DNA of 64,000 bases from NCBI GenBank assembly GCA_009746045.1, contig RPFO01000406.1:2498835-2562834 (forward strand), read 5' to 3'. Shown here piece by piece: positions 36,673 through 47,895 of the stretch. The position numbers and the translations under genes are program-made. The notes beneath the pieces were generated by a model. The model saw only the letters and a list, made by a program, of their open reading frames with translations, ran no database searches and had not been told where the DNA came from. Position 1 is the first letter of the stretch, and each line of letters starts with the position of its first letter. Origin of the DNA: Mesostigma viride (taxonomy: Eukaryota > Streptophyta > Mesostigmatophyceae > Mesostigmatales > Mesostigmataceae).

Positions 36673-36774
36673 GGGTGTGAGCTTCTTAGAACTGTCAGTT
36701 GTCACTCATGCAGGTAGCGCAGTGTTTTCTTCGAATGTTTTTGTGGGATTTTACTCTCTTTCCTACATCACCAG

Positions 36775-36834
36775 CATCGGTCTTCATGGAACTCTTTCAT
36801 CTGCGCTGGGAAGCTTGACGGCTCTGAGAAGTCT
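36775..36834 (+). CDS. LRR gene exon 3: first repeat (60 nt)
   Basis: Between acceptor caccag and donor GTACGT. It reads GLHGTLSSALGSLTALRS, completing the repeat begun in exon 2, and leaves at phase 2 with CT (Leu). The length of 60 equals 72 minus the four codons already supplied by exon 2, which supports the join. The intron just upstream ends in a duplicated acceptor region next to the CCCG tracts. Confidence 0.85.
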
Positions 36835-37534
36835 GTACGTTTTCATTATTATCTACAATGAGCTAGGGGATATTTGCTGTATGCCATTGCAATTATGTAG
36901 TAGGTCAATGCTTGATTTTGTATGTACGTCTAATTGTGTGTGTACATGTATGTATGACGGCTGGTAACAACAACCTGCATCAAGCAATACGTGACGAAGG
37001 ATTGATTGATGGATTGAAACTCACATCAGCTGATGCAATCACAAGGTGTTTGAAGCTACACAAGTAATCTGCGTTCATTGTGACCATGCATATTCAAGTT
37101 ACCAGGCAATGCATATGTTATGGATGTCTCAGTGTTTGTTTTACAGCTGGGATTGCACTGCAGATGTCCTATCCCACTTACATGTTACATAGGCAGTGAC
37201 TCCCACCAAACACCCAAGTGCGGACCAGTCGGGTGATTTCCCACCGCACTGTCCTGTATAAAGGAATTTAGGTTCAGAGAATAGTAATGTATGCCTGCAC
37301 TACAGTACGTACCTTTGGGGTGGTTATAGTGTACATACTCTTTGTACTTTATATCGATGCAAACACCCCAATTAGAGTACTGACGGGTGATTGCGAAGGC
37401 GTGAATAGTTGAAGGTGGAAATCCTGATTTTTCTGGCAGCTCATTTGATTGATTATTTGAATGTACAATACTGATGCCCTGTCACACACAGTGACGTTTC
37501 AATTTCTACGATTATCATTATATCGATTGCACAG
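36835..37534. other. LRR intron 3
   Basis: A 700-bp intron without recognised element, AT-rich, with (tgat)-type short repeats near 37000. Confidence 0.6.
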
Positions 37535-37609
37535 GAAAATCTATGACGATGAATACCTTGAGGGGTCCATTCCGTCAACGATCGGGAGCCTTACCGAGTT
37601 GCAATACTT
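37535..37609 (+). CDS. LRR gene exon 4: second repeat (75 nt)
   Basis: Acceptor ttgcacag, donor GTAAGT, phase 2 at both ends. It encodes a 25-residue plant-type repeat with EGSIPSTIGSLTELQY, the consensus G-x-I-P-x-x-I-G-x-L-x-x-L-x-x-L. The incoming CT+G codon supplies the conserved Leu. Family A copy A6 starts 70 bp downstream. Confidence 0.92.
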
Positions 37610-38694
37610 GTAAGTTTTCTGCATTCGTTGTTAATAGCTAACATGGGTTGTGTTGCCCCAAGTGGGACGAGTCCGCCCTTTAACCCCTATGTAAATGGGC
37701 CGAGATCCAGCCGATAAATCCGCTGTAACTTAACAATTTTGCAAACCAGATGCCATCCAACCTACCCATATCCAATGGCTGTCCTTGGGGGCCAAGCATG
37801 TCCATGAGTTGCCCTTCCGGTTGGTTTATCACAACCTTACATATATGCAGGTAGGCCATGTATAACTGCCGTCAAAGTCAGGGGGTCAAGACGTGCGTTT
37901 TCATTTTTGGTAGAATGTGCAGTTTGAATTATGTTATAAGACCTAGGCACCCACCACTTCAGGGATGATAAACAATTAGTTGCTGAACAGTTTGAACCAT
38001 TGGGGTCATCATTTGGTTGGGTATACCAGCAGTTACACCCGGTACAGTCCATAGGGGTACCGTTGGTAAAAAGCAACCAAGGGGGTAGGGGTGGGCATAC
38101 TACCTACTAATATGGCCACCAACCATGTCATACAATACATTTCCCTTCCACAATGATGGGGAAACATAATTGCATCATCACACTGCCCTTACATGGCACC
38201 TATGTGCAGGTGCCACCTTGTCCATGCACGTAGGTAACGTGGTACGGATACCCTACGCAAGGCATGCATTCTAGGAGGCAGCCATCAACAAACTAGTGAT
38301 GTTGAGCCTATTTCAGCCTGCCCTAGCAAGGATAAACTAGGCCTAAGCTGCTATAGCTTGCCAGGTGATGGCCAGCACACCTGGTGGCACATGCTGTCAA
38401 TGGGAAGCTTTTACGCACCAGTTACATGCTTGATGATGCCACAGAGACTAGCCAACTGCCTCACACTCATGCAATATGTGTGTGGGAAATGTATAACAAA
38501 CATATATGGAGGGATTCAAACCCATACAGCCTCTTAAACTTATCACCATCACACTATGGCAGGTCAACTGACTGAGGGAAGCATCTAAGAATGGTGTTTT
38601 AGGAAGGGGCCAGGCCATGGTCAAGAAAGAGCATGAGTAATGAAGAAAGAATGTGTACACAAGCTAGAATGTATACATAAGCGTCATACATCGA

Positions 38695-40078
38695 CAAGAA
38701 AACGATTAATTAATTAATTAATAGACACGTGACTGCGTCACGTGAGCATAAGTCCTCAGTGGGAGGGGAACAAGGGATGGAATGGATGGTGTAAGCTATC
38801 TAGGTCCTAGTTACAGGGGTGTGGGCACCGCGGCCCGAATCGCTATGAATGCCATACGCATACTGAACAAGTCTCGAGTGGACACGTGTGTAGTACTCCT
38901 ACACACACAGATCTCGAATGATTTATCTAGTACCAAAGCCGAAAGGCTTGCATCACTCCCCGGAAAGGAGAACTTTTGCGGATGACTGTAGGTGTCAGTT
39001 GGCGATCCTTAGGATCAGGAGACGTCCGTCCTATAGTCAGCAAAAAGTTGGTGCGAGAGGTCCCCAGTTCGATTCTGGCCTGGATTCATTTGCAGATCGC
39101 GTTTTCCGCGGACCGGCACTGAACGCAAATGGTTTTCACCTTTGCGGCGTGCCGAATCAGAATATACGCGGTCACACGCGGAGCCCCCACAGACTTGGGG
39201 GTGGTCTCCTTCATCACTACTTGCCATCTATCCTTGCGTACCATCTGCCTCCATATTACAGACAAACCAGGAGGCAGCCCGGGTGTGAGCCCGTCACGTC
39301 TAGTGTAGCACATGTCCATTCCGAGTCTATCACGAAAAGTCCACGGGTGGCGGCCCTGCTGCGGGCAGCCTGGGGCACGCCAGGTGAGGACATATCGCCC
39401 AGTCTGGGCGGGCTTGGTGCCAGCTAGTCTATATGATGTGTCTACCTGATCTGTGCGGGCCAGGTGCCCGCAAGGCCCAGGCGCCTGTGCCTAATAATGT
39501 GGGAAACATAGGGCAAATCAGCGTACAAATCCTCATTACTAATGTGCAAACCAAAGGGGATGTTAAGGGCCTTGCGCAGCATCTTGGTGACGGTGCCGTC
39601 GAGTCGTTGCTCCAGCTCCTGCGTCAGTGTCCAGGTCTCGGCGCCGTAGGTCAGGATCGTCAGATTGACGACCGTGAAGAGGTCACACTTGACAATCCGG
39701 GGTAGGGCGGGGTTGCTCCACCAGCGGCGGTGGTCATGGAGTTGCGCCCACGCCATGCCGATCCGTGTCGTCAGGTCGTCCTCGCAGTCGGGAAGCCAAC
39801 TGTCGAGCAGCTTGAAGCGGCCTGAAGGAGGGTAGTTGACCTCGGTGTCGTCTAAGAGGCGGAGTGTGGGGGGGGCCCTGCCATGCCGAGGGCCAGGGCC
39901 TCCGTTTTGGGGCTGATTTCTAGACCAACCGCCCGAGCCTCGAGCGCCAGGCAGTCCAGCCAAAGTTGGGCAGACTCCGGCTTCTCGATGAGCGTGATGT
40001 CGTCGCATAAATGAGGCCAGCTAGTAAATTCTGCTTGTTAGTCGGCCCCCCTTCTCCAAGCTCGTTCAAGAAAACGAT
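38695..40078 (-). mobile_element. LINE 2, 5'-truncated, in A6
   Basis: The 12-bp duplication CAAGAAAACGAT (38695-38706 and 40067-40078) flanks a 1360-bp minus-strand insert whose 3' tail is (TTAA)n (38707-38722). The coding part is the ORF2 C-terminus. The tail type differs from LINE 1, and the proteins are related but distinct, so it is a second LINE subfamily. Most of the element was lost at insertion. Confidence 0.92.
39442..40026 (-). pseudogene. LINE 2 ORF2, C-terminal fragment
   Basis: Minus-strand motifs in order are FKLLDSWLPDCEDDLTTRIG (about 39760-39820), LTILTYGAETWTLTQELEQR (about 39610-39670), LDGTVTKMLRKALNIPFG and IIRHRRLGLAGTWPAQI (about 39450-39500). These are the post-palm region and the C-terminal block shared with LINE 1. 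The segment from 40008 up to the 5' truncation, which holds remnants of the preceding region, is in a different frame, so one shift is present. No catalytic palm remains. Confidence 0.88.
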
Positions 40079-40745
40079 GCTTCAGCTTTACCTGGCATGG
40101 CTGGCATTACCTTGGCCCAGGCGGTGGCGGCAAAATGGCGCATTGTGGCACACCAAAGTTGTGCAGCATGGTCGCTAGATTCGGCAATTTCTGGCCACCC
40201 TTGCACGTTTACGACCAAATCATCATAAAAAGTAAAAAGATACATCCTTTAAAATACGCCGGAAAGGTATTGCTGTCAATGTTTCTATCGTCCGGCCTGA
40301 TCGCAGTTTTTTCCAGCAAGAACGCTGCCGACACCTATCAAATGGCATTCCCGCGAACCAAAATTGGCTTGTATGATCTTTAGGACGTATAAAATCAATT
40401 TCCTGAGTTTGGACAGAAAAATTCGAACGCAAGCGTAAATGCCATGCGTGGGCGCAAGCCGCCATGGCCAGGTCGTCTTTTTCCGGAATGCACGTTGTAC
40501 GTGAAAAAGTACCCTGACCCCTTGTACTTTGACCGGCCAGAACACCTCTATAACTTTGTCAAAAGTATGCGAACCCTACATAGTACCATGCTTTAGAGAA
40601 TTTTATAAACTTTCGATCTTCTCAGCTAAACTTTTCCTAATTCTCAATAGATTTCGCGGCATTTGGTCGCCCAAGATGGGGCCGATGCGTCGGCTCTAAC
40701 TCGATTTTAGGCGGAAAATCGGCAGCCAGACCATTTAGGGGTTAA

Positions 40746-41071
40746 CGTTTGCTAACGAAGCATCTGTTCCTGTACAGAACACTTGCAATCTTACTTAATT
40801 CTAATTGTACAGTATATTGTTGACCTGAGCCTATGTATTCTCGCTTTCATGTGATTAAAAGTCTGAATATACTGTACATAACTTGCACATATAGATATTT
40901 GTACCGGGTACACTAGTTTGTCCATCGGTTGGTTCAGAGCAATGAACAAAGCTGCATGCCTACATGTATCTGGTTGAGCTTTAGCCTCTCAGTGTGCAGT
41001 GTGTTGTATCACTGTTTCCGCATGCATCGCTCCGGCGTCATTGGTATGCCTATGTGTTGCATTGCGCACAG
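40746..41071. other. LRR intron 4, distal part
   Basis: Intronic, no recognised element. Confidence 0.6.
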
Positions 41072-41143
41072 GAACTTGGGGAAGAATGACTTGGACGGTT
41101 TCCTTCCGTCAAGTATCGGGTCATTGACATCGCTGACATTTCT
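41072..41143 (+). CDS. LRR gene exon 5: third repeat (72 nt)
   Basis: Acceptor gcgcacag, donor GTAAGT, phase 2 at both ends. It reads NLGKNDLDGFLPSSIG then SLTSLTF, a 24-residue repeat with the consensus N, G and P in place. Confidence 0.93.
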
Positions 41144-42755
41144 GTAAGTCCTGGCCAGTCCTGAAGTGAAGTAGCTGGCGTGGGTGCAGCGCCCGCTTGT
41201 AGAATGCAAGGAAATCGGCTGGTTTGTATTAAAATTTACAAGGAAGACATTGTGATACTGTAAGACAGCCGCTCACAGTCTGAGAGCTTCTAATGGGAAA
41301 TGGGATCCACCATGCTTCATGCTGTAAGTGTTCCACACAACACACCCACAGTACCCCCCTGATGGAGGATGCTATTTATAGACAACAAGGGCCTTGATGT
41401 AGGGTCACCCACTTACACACCCCTAAGTAGCCCCACGTATATGCATCCTTGGCTTCTTTAGTATGGCCTGGAAATAATTATTAGGCTGGATGGGGGCAGT
41501 TGTGGCGCAGTTTGACACCTGGTGCTGTCCCTTGGGTACGAGTAAGAGACGGTTGAGGGGCTTCATTTAGTCAACCTGACCATGACGCCACTGGTCTTCC
41601 AGCAAGCAAATGCGATGAGCCATTTTAGCGCCCAATGCCAACCTCTAACCTGCCCACTGTTGCCTGTGGTTACCACTCCAACAACCATGCTTAAGCCTTG
41701 AAGGTAGAGCCATGTAGGACAGTACTAGAAAGACGCCGAGACTCCGTGAGGTTCTAGCTTTATTGCCATGGCTACCTTCCTTGGCCTTATATCAACAGTC
41801 AGTACAGGAATAAATCCACCGCGTTTATCCAGCACTCAGGTGATGGATGACCTTGATTTGCTGCCTTGATTAGTATGAGTCCTTGGTAGGAGCCTGCAAG
41901 ACCAACAGTCACTTGCAGTTCCTGTGCTGACCTGTACAATCAATTATGTACGACTGACTGTTCCATACCTCAAGGTTCCTAATACTTTGTACGCGGCGAC
42001 CAGGTCTAATGCATGTCCTGCCACGTGCCTATGCCCGTCACGCCTTAAATTTTGGTTCCGACACGCCTTGACCCGGCGGCACAGCTTCGGGACCTGATAT
42101 CTTCTACGTCCCTTATCTGATTTAGGCGGTTGGCACGACGTTGGAAAGGTCTTCCCAAGCTCTAACGCTTCGCACATCGGTGTCCCAATATGCGAACTGC
42201 TACTATATCAGAGTGACGCCTGTGCATTGTTTTAAATAGGAATCGATCCTCCCAGCTTGTATGTACACGGTCCACTTATTGTGCTACGTTGGTTTGTATT
42301 GCTTTCGCAAGTCAACACGGGCGGTTTGATGCGAGTGCTGCATGGGTAAGCCTTCTTGGTTCGCTGGGTAGGGAGCAACTGCATGGTGTGCACTGGCTTC
42401 TCCTACCAACCGTGAGTGCCCTGTACATTATTAGCTCTGCTTGGCATGCAGGCAATCGTAACACAATTATGTAATTGGTAGAGGCATATTGCTAACTTGC
42501 ATAATTTTTTTCCTTACATTTTTGTGTGTATGCACAAAAAAGAGCTATGTTTTTTTTATTATGCATGCTGATTACTTCATACTTATTTAATGGCCGATTT
42601 AAGTATTACTTGTAGTTCTCTTTGCCTTGGAATGAAGAGCGTCCCTGAGTCCTTCCATAAAGAGGCCTTGCTTTGTTTGCCAATGAAGCAATCCACCCCT
42701 CAGTTACTGTCTACAAACTGCTGCTTTCTAACCTGTATGGCCTTGTTACGTGCAG
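41144..42755. other. LRR intron 5
   Basis: A 1.6-kb intron. Near 41500 the motif ttgtggcgcagtttga resembles a tRNA A box and could mark a decayed SINE, but no matching B box or tail is clear. Nothing else is recognised. Confidence 0.45.
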
Positions 42756-42827
42756 CAATCTGGAGAATAATGACATGAGCGGATTGATTCCGACACAGAT
42801 GTCCAGCCTGACAGCGATGCAGCACCT
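42756..42827 (+). CDS. LRR gene exon 6: fourth repeat (72 nt)
   Basis: Acceptor acgtgcag, donor GTACGT, phase 2. It reads NLENNDMSGLIPTQMS then SLTAMQH. It has the standard length and consensus residues. The acceptor has a good pyrimidine-rich lead-in. Confidence 0.93.
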
Positions 42828-42856
42828 GTACGTCTCCATCTAAACATTGCCTCAAT

Positions 42857-43075
42857 AGGGTCATTGCTTTTTCTCCCAAGGAAGAGGGGCTCCTACCAGA
42901 GGAATTCGAACAACCTGTTTACATTAGTGCGTGTTAGGCAAACATGTAGAGCATTGCTAAGTACAGCTGTCAAGATCACGCTATCTACTAATATCTAGCT
43001 GGCAGGCAACACCATGCCTGGGCCCAGTACTCAGCCCCTAAACAAGTACGTGGGGCTTGTCCCCCAAAGCAGCGT
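42857..43075 (+). repeat. Repeat family L, copy 1
   Basis: ctcccaaggaagaggggctc, gtttacattagtgcgtgtta and caccatgcctgggcccag recur in reverse orientation at 63640-63785. This copy has about 65 bp of extra sequence bounded by ggcaa. The class is unknown. Confidence 0.7.
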
Positions 43076-43639
43076 GTGCACTGGGTGGGTGGGAGCTGCA
43101 AAAAGGCCTCACCGCGTTCCCTTCCCCGGCCTTATTACAACCGAAATACAATATCCTGCGTGATTCACATGCCGCGTTTGCAACATGCAGGAAATACTAC
43201 AGTTACCGTACAAACAATTGAGACTAGTCCGTACATGACGTATAGTGCTCCACACACATGCAGGCGGTACATGACAGTGTTCATGTACTGTGTAGGGCTA
43301 CGCTATACCTGCGGCAGGCAGCCCCCCCCCCCTCTTAACCAGTTGAATGCCCTCTTGCGCGGCTTCCACGCAGGCTGAGAAAGTAACTGGAGAGACGCGA
43401 ATGCTGAGAAACTGACTCAAAGGGGCTGCTTTTTACAATATTGTTGCCCCTACTAACAGTTGCTTGATACCCGATGTTACTGCAGGGCTTGCCTGCTAAG
43501 ATTTTTCTCATCAAGCCATCATAAAATCCAGAGGGGAATCTACCTGATGTCTTGGGATCAGCTCGAGTTTTACTGAATTTTCCTACCTAGATTTTCATTC
43601 ATGCATTATATAGACAGAGAACTAAGAATCTATGAAATG
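43076..43639. other. LRR intron 6, middle part, unassigned
   Basis: Contains a run of C (about 43322-43332) and no recognised element. Confidence 0.4.
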
Positions 43640-43735
43640 CAAGTATCCCCCTTCTCAGGGATATTTGTAACATGATCTCCCCAACGGGGTAATGTTGAAA
43701 TTTAATTTAATTTTTTTTAATTATAGACAGAAGGT
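43640..43735 (+). mobile_element. LINE 3' tail fragment
   Basis: The string ctcagggatatttgtaacat followed by ctccccaacggggtaatgtt and an A/T tail matches the fragment at 30.6 kb and the 3' end of LINE 1. Only the terminal part is present. Confidence 0.55.
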
Positions 43736-43946
43736 GCAGTTTGAATTTCAGGTATGGGATACTGCATGGAGATCAGTTGTATTTGAACCACTGAAGCTAC
43801 TGGGTAAATATGTTTACTGAGCACAGATACATGTACATGCACTCCGCATTTTCAGCGGCCACACAGTCTAATAAATCATTGACGATGCCCATATCTGCTT
43901 AATAATGCTGTGTTGTGTGCAAACTTCTTCTTTGCATTTGCCACAG

Positions 43947-44021
43947 GGACTTGGATGATAATGACTTCAGCGGCACCCTTTCCGCAGCAGTGTTTACTCC
44001 CATGTCATCTCTTCAATTCCT
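43947..44021 (+). CDS. LRR gene exon 7: fifth repeat (75 nt)
   Basis: Acceptor tgccacag, donor GTACGT, phase 2. It reads DLDDNDFSGTLSAAVF then TPMSSLQF, a 25-residue repeat with one extra residue in the variable segment. The usual Pro is replaced by Ser. Confidence 0.92.
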
Positions 44022-44799
44022 GTACGTCTGCCTTTTTTCCTTGAAATTCTGCATTTTGTATACTACCTCCGGTGCTGTGAAATATCTCCAAAGCCATTTT
44101 TCTGGAATATTTTAATCTCGCATTGCGGGCAATTTTTTTTGTCAGGACATGAGTTGGCCTGAGCAAAGTAATTTAATTATTGAAGGGTAGGAAAGATACT
44201 GTTTTCGGTGCGATTACCAGTGCCAACATTAGAAGTTCAAGGCTTTTGGAGATCACCATTGATGTAGGCATAAAACATTGCATGCTCCTTGATGAATGTT
44301 GTCCCATCACTCCCGTCAGCAATACTCATGCCGCTAGCCTTTTTTTTGCAGAATGCCACGTGTAATACGTACGTATACATAATAGATGGGCTTGATGTAA
44401 AACGCGTATACTACCCTTCAGGGAAAATACACGTGCACGTAAAGGCCAACTTAGCCGACGTTGCTAGCATCACAAGTTCTCTTTGTATTTTGTCTTATCA
44501 ACAATCGCGTGGGCCATGGCAGGAAACAGCTTGGCAGCAGATTGGTAGCGTTATGTTACGAATCCAGGTTGGCCGCTGATCTTGGCACGTCCGTGCAATC
44601 TTGTTCGTTTGTACTCTCGAGCACACATCGAATTTCAGCATTGCATACGCTGAGTGATGAAATGGCTCAGCGGTTGCCAGAAAAAATCTTTTAGGCCCGC
44701 TTGTAGGGGGGAAAATGCACAAAAAATACACAAAAATATGCACATAAACCCCAAAATCCGTGCGGGCGTACTAAAATGTGTAATACAAACTTGGTACAT
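44022..44799. other. LRR intron 7, proximal part
   Basis: No recognised element, and the short frames have no domain. Confidence 0.45.
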
Positions 44800-45060
44800 T
44801 TAACTCGTCGTCAGACTAAAGAAACGCAGTCCTAATAATAGGACTGAGCTGACTTTTTTCGACCGCGTGCATGTAGCGACTATGTACTTGGGGGTTCCAT
44901 CCAAGATGTTTTTATGTGGGTCTATGGCAGCGCTTCTAGTAACGAGACGTTTTCGTCAAATGTTGACGCAAAACCTAAATTTCGCATTGAAACGTCAACG
45001 CTTTAGGATAAAAGGTCAACACTTTGACGCCAAACGTTTAATGCCGAATCGTCAAAACGG
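44800..45060 (+). mobile_element. Family C terminus fragment (C3)
   Basis: TTAA CTCGTCGTCAGACTAAAG followed by the hairpin CAGTCCTAATAATAGGACTG, the same layout as the left tips of C1 and C2. Beyond about 44900 it diverges into short cgtcaa/ttgacg repeats. Confidence 0.6.
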
Positions 45061-45440
45061 TTGATGCCGAATCGGCCAACCAGATTTTGAACAGAAGGGG
45101 CTCCGGGCAACAACTGTCAACGAGCGCCATGAGGCGCGGCGTCACTGGAAGGGGGGTAGGGGGCGCAGCGTCAACTATAGTACTTATTATGCAATAAAAT
45201 CCTTGTTACAGTACTACACTTGCTGTCTGGTACAGTGAATCATATGGTGCGTAAATCTTGCCAGTTTCCTTTGCCAGATCAAGTTTCTTCTGAGACTCAT
45301 TGAGCACTGTGAGGCTTAGGTCACGACAGTGTAGGTAAAAAGGACGCAGCAACAGATTACCAAAATGCAGGCAATAGCGATATTCCGATGGTCGCAGCTG
45401 GCAATAGGTCGATCCCAATGGATGCGTTTTACTTTTAAGA
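45061..45440 (-). other. Unassigned, coding-like minus frame
   Basis: A minus-strand frame (to about 45206) includes LSLTVLNESQKKLDLAKETG and looks protein-like, but no family is recognised and no start or splice structure is evident. Confidence 0.25.
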
Positions 45441-46420
45441 TTGCGGAACAGATGAGTCTCACATCCGTGCCCAGGACAGCGGTGGGACGATTTCACGAAG
45501 GTGGGACACCCCAACTCGCGTAGGTGGGACACCCCATTTTCCCAAACTCACGATTCAAGGTGGGACACTCCATTTTCCCAAACTCACGAAGGTGGGACAC
45601 TCAATTTTCCCAAACTCACGAAGGTGGGACACTCCATTTTCCCAAACTCACGAAGGTGGGACACTCCATTTTCCCAAACTCGCGTAGGCGGGACACCCCA
45701 TTTTCCCAAACTCATGAAGGTGGGACACCCCATTTCCCCAAACTCACGAAGGTGGGACACCCCAATTTTCCCAAACTCACGTGGGTGGGACACCCCATTT
45801 CCCCAAACTCACGAAGGTGGGACACCCCATTTTCCCAAACTCATGAAGGCGGGACACCCCAATTTTCCCAAACTCATGAAGGTGGGACACTCCATTTTCC
45901 CAAACTCACGAAGGTGGGACACCCCATTTTCCCAAACTCACGAAGGTGGGACGCCCCATTCTCCCCAACTCATGAAGGTGGGACACTCCATTTCCCCAAA
46001 CTCACGAAGGCGGAAGGTGGGACACCCCAATTTTCCCAAACTCGCCAAGGTGGGACACTCCATTTCCCCAAACTTAGTAGGTGGGACACTCCATTTTCCC
46101 AAACTGGATCACGAAGGTGGGACACCCCATTTCCCCAAACTCACGAAGGTGGGACACCCAATTTTCCCAAACTCACGTAGGTGGGACACTCCATTTCCCC
46201 AAACTCACGAAGGCGGAAGGTGGGACACCCCATTTTCCCAAACTCACGAAGGTGGGACACCCCATTTTCCCAAACTCATGTAGGTGGGACGCCCCATTTT
46301 CCCAAACTCACGAAGGTGGGACATGATTTCACCAAGGTGGGACGTCCCACCTTCGTGAGTTTGTCCCAAGTTCGAACGCCGGATTGGGACGCGTCCCATG
46401 GATGTGAGACTCCACTGTAA
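45441..46420. mobile_element. G-family derivative G3 made of a 29-32-bp tandem array
   Basis: The edges GATGAGTCTCACATCC at left and GGATGTGAGACTCCACTG at right are inverted. Between them are about 28 units of ggtgggacaccccattttcc followed by caaactcacgaa (45500-46345), then an inverted unit (46336-46362). The single-unit relatives in G1 and G2 use cctaggtggaac. The reading frames through the array are artefacts. Confidence 0.85.
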
Positions 46421-46880
46421 AGAATGCTTAACAAAAAGGGTGCCGTATCTTTCGAGTCAGAGTCCATTGCTAGCTCGTCTAAAAAGAAAATGGGTGAACC
46501 GGCGTAGGATGATGCGGAAAAGGATGCCATGGATGCTGGTAGTATTTTTGCGGATGAGAGGCAGGGTAAGCACCGTCGTGCCAAGTGGGGGAGGGAAGAG
46601 CATGATGAGGCCGTCGATGCGGGTGAGAACGGAAGTGGCAATGAGAAAGCGCATGCGAATACAGCAACAGAAACCTCGTGACGAGGGTCGGCGGACTCTG
46701 CATGACGGAGGGAAATATGGGAAGAAAACGACGGGAAAGAGAGGAAAAAGCAACCTGGCAACGACAAGTCAAAACTCTTCTGACGCCGAGTCAGGAGGAG
46801 AGGACAGCAAAGGCATGCAGCCTAAGAAAAAGCAACCTGCCCTTTTGACACTTGCTTATTTTATCCTACTGCCTGTGCCC
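46421..46880 (+). pseudogene. Decayed hydrophilic coding remnant
   Basis: The ATG at 46423 region reads MLNKKGAVSFESESIASSSK, then after an in-frame stop continues as DDAEKDAMDAGSIFADERQ and EEHDEAVDAGENGSGNEK, with further stops. Its charged, Ser/Glu/Lys-rich composition resembles the disordered N-terminus of a transposase or nuclear protein. There is no domain to identify it. The match to coding composition in one frame over 250 bp is the only evidence. Confidence 0.35.
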
Positions 46881-46971
46881 TAGAGAGGCACACTGGCACA
46901 GTCGCACGGGCAATGCCTGCGGTTCAGAGTATATCATCATTATCATGTCTTATTTCCACACAACTGCTGAG

Positions 46972-47895
46972 CCGGGTTGGCCAGTGCGGGGTATATTAAA
47001 ATAAAAGTACGTATTGGGGCGTACTTTTAGGTCCGCCGTATTATAAGCGTATTATACGGCACGCGTGAAACTTGGACTTAGCCGATTTCGCATGGGTACG
47101 AGTGGTGAGCGCGACGCCTAGGTTCTGACTGGGGTACTTGCGCCGCGTTGGCTTCACGTCCAATTTCCTAGTAGAACTCGACGGGAATAGTACTTTCCGC
47201 CAAGTGTCCAGATCCTGACGTACCAAAAGGCCAAGGCTTCAACTAGTTATGTGTGTTAGCAGTTAGTATGCCAGCGTATTCCAGCTATATGCTAATTGCT
47301 GGCGCCAGCCGGCAATGGAACGTCGTGCAAGGCTGTCTATCATTCAGTGTTGCGCAATTTAGCGTCAGGCAATTCAGCGTCAGTTTATAGACCATGAAGA
47401 CCAAGGGGCTTGAGTGGGATTACGTAAAAGAAACGACAGAAAAGTTACAGGATGCGGTTACTAAGAAGGTAGTTACGCTCTCAAAGTACCACAGTCTGTG
47501 CTTTTTGCCAGAAACGTTTTGACAACAACGGGGGGTGCATCAGCACGACCCGAGCCCGGGCACATTTTGCGGGCATATCAGGCCAGGGGATCAGGATATG
47601 CGAGAGGATATTCCGGATGACAAGAGGGAAATGTTTCTGGCACTCTCTGGAAGGCAGGCGAGAAGCAGCTGGGAGCAAAGAAGCAATTCGCGGTCAACAG
47701 GGCCGTGGCGGAGTTGGGAGGCCCTCCTGCCTCCTTGTCCATTCTCGTGGGCGTCCAGAGCCAGATCACGAGGTGGCTGGTTCCCGTCAACGAGAAGCAG
47801 GCACATTGAGAGCAAGGTTCTTGTGTCTTATCCTCTCATGCATTATAGTAGATGGCTTTACTTGCTTGCTGGGCAGCCCCCCCCTGCATTAAACA
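46972..47895 (+). mobile_element. hAT-like element H2, right end missing
   Basis: It starts CCGGGTTGGCCAGTGCGGGG and runs through the same tacgtatt/cgtattata tracts as H1. It then carries a decayed BED-finger frame (about 47393-47800, with MKTKGLEWDYV and ARAHFAGISGQG recognisable) and the shared 3' block gtgtcttat..cctctcatgcattata. Similarity stops where G2 begins. It has at least one frame change in the finger region and is more decayed than H1. Confidence 0.8.

Larger units (their letters stand above)
37680..40745 (+). mobile_element. Family A TTAA element, copy A6, with LINE 2 nested
   Basis: TTAA CCCCTATGTAAATGGG at left and CCATTTAGGGG TTAA at right. It is complete apart from the LINE inserted at 38707-40066; net length is about 1.69 kb. 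It lies in LRR intron 4. Confidence 0.92.

Noticed and set aside
36185-36680. Long THPP and GGWV open frames on both strands
   Set aside because: They are translations of (CCAC)n and (CCCG)n tetranucleotide tracts, with no start context or domain.
39010-39085. Functional tRNA gene
   Set aside because: The T-arm-like hairpin lacks a pairing acceptor stem and an anticodon arm.
41490-41590. tRNA-derived SINE at a tggcgcagttt A-box-like motif
   Set aside because: No B box at the right distance, no tail and no second copy in the window.
45501-46326. 260- and 218-codon frames of repeated WDTPFSQTHEGG-type units
   Set aside because: The 29-32-bp satellite is open in several frames at once because unit lengths lack stops. 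It does not look like a protein gene.
45490-46345. CRISPR-like regular array
   Set aside because: The units are contiguous and similar throughout, with no unique spacers, in a eukaryotic context. It is a minisatellite.
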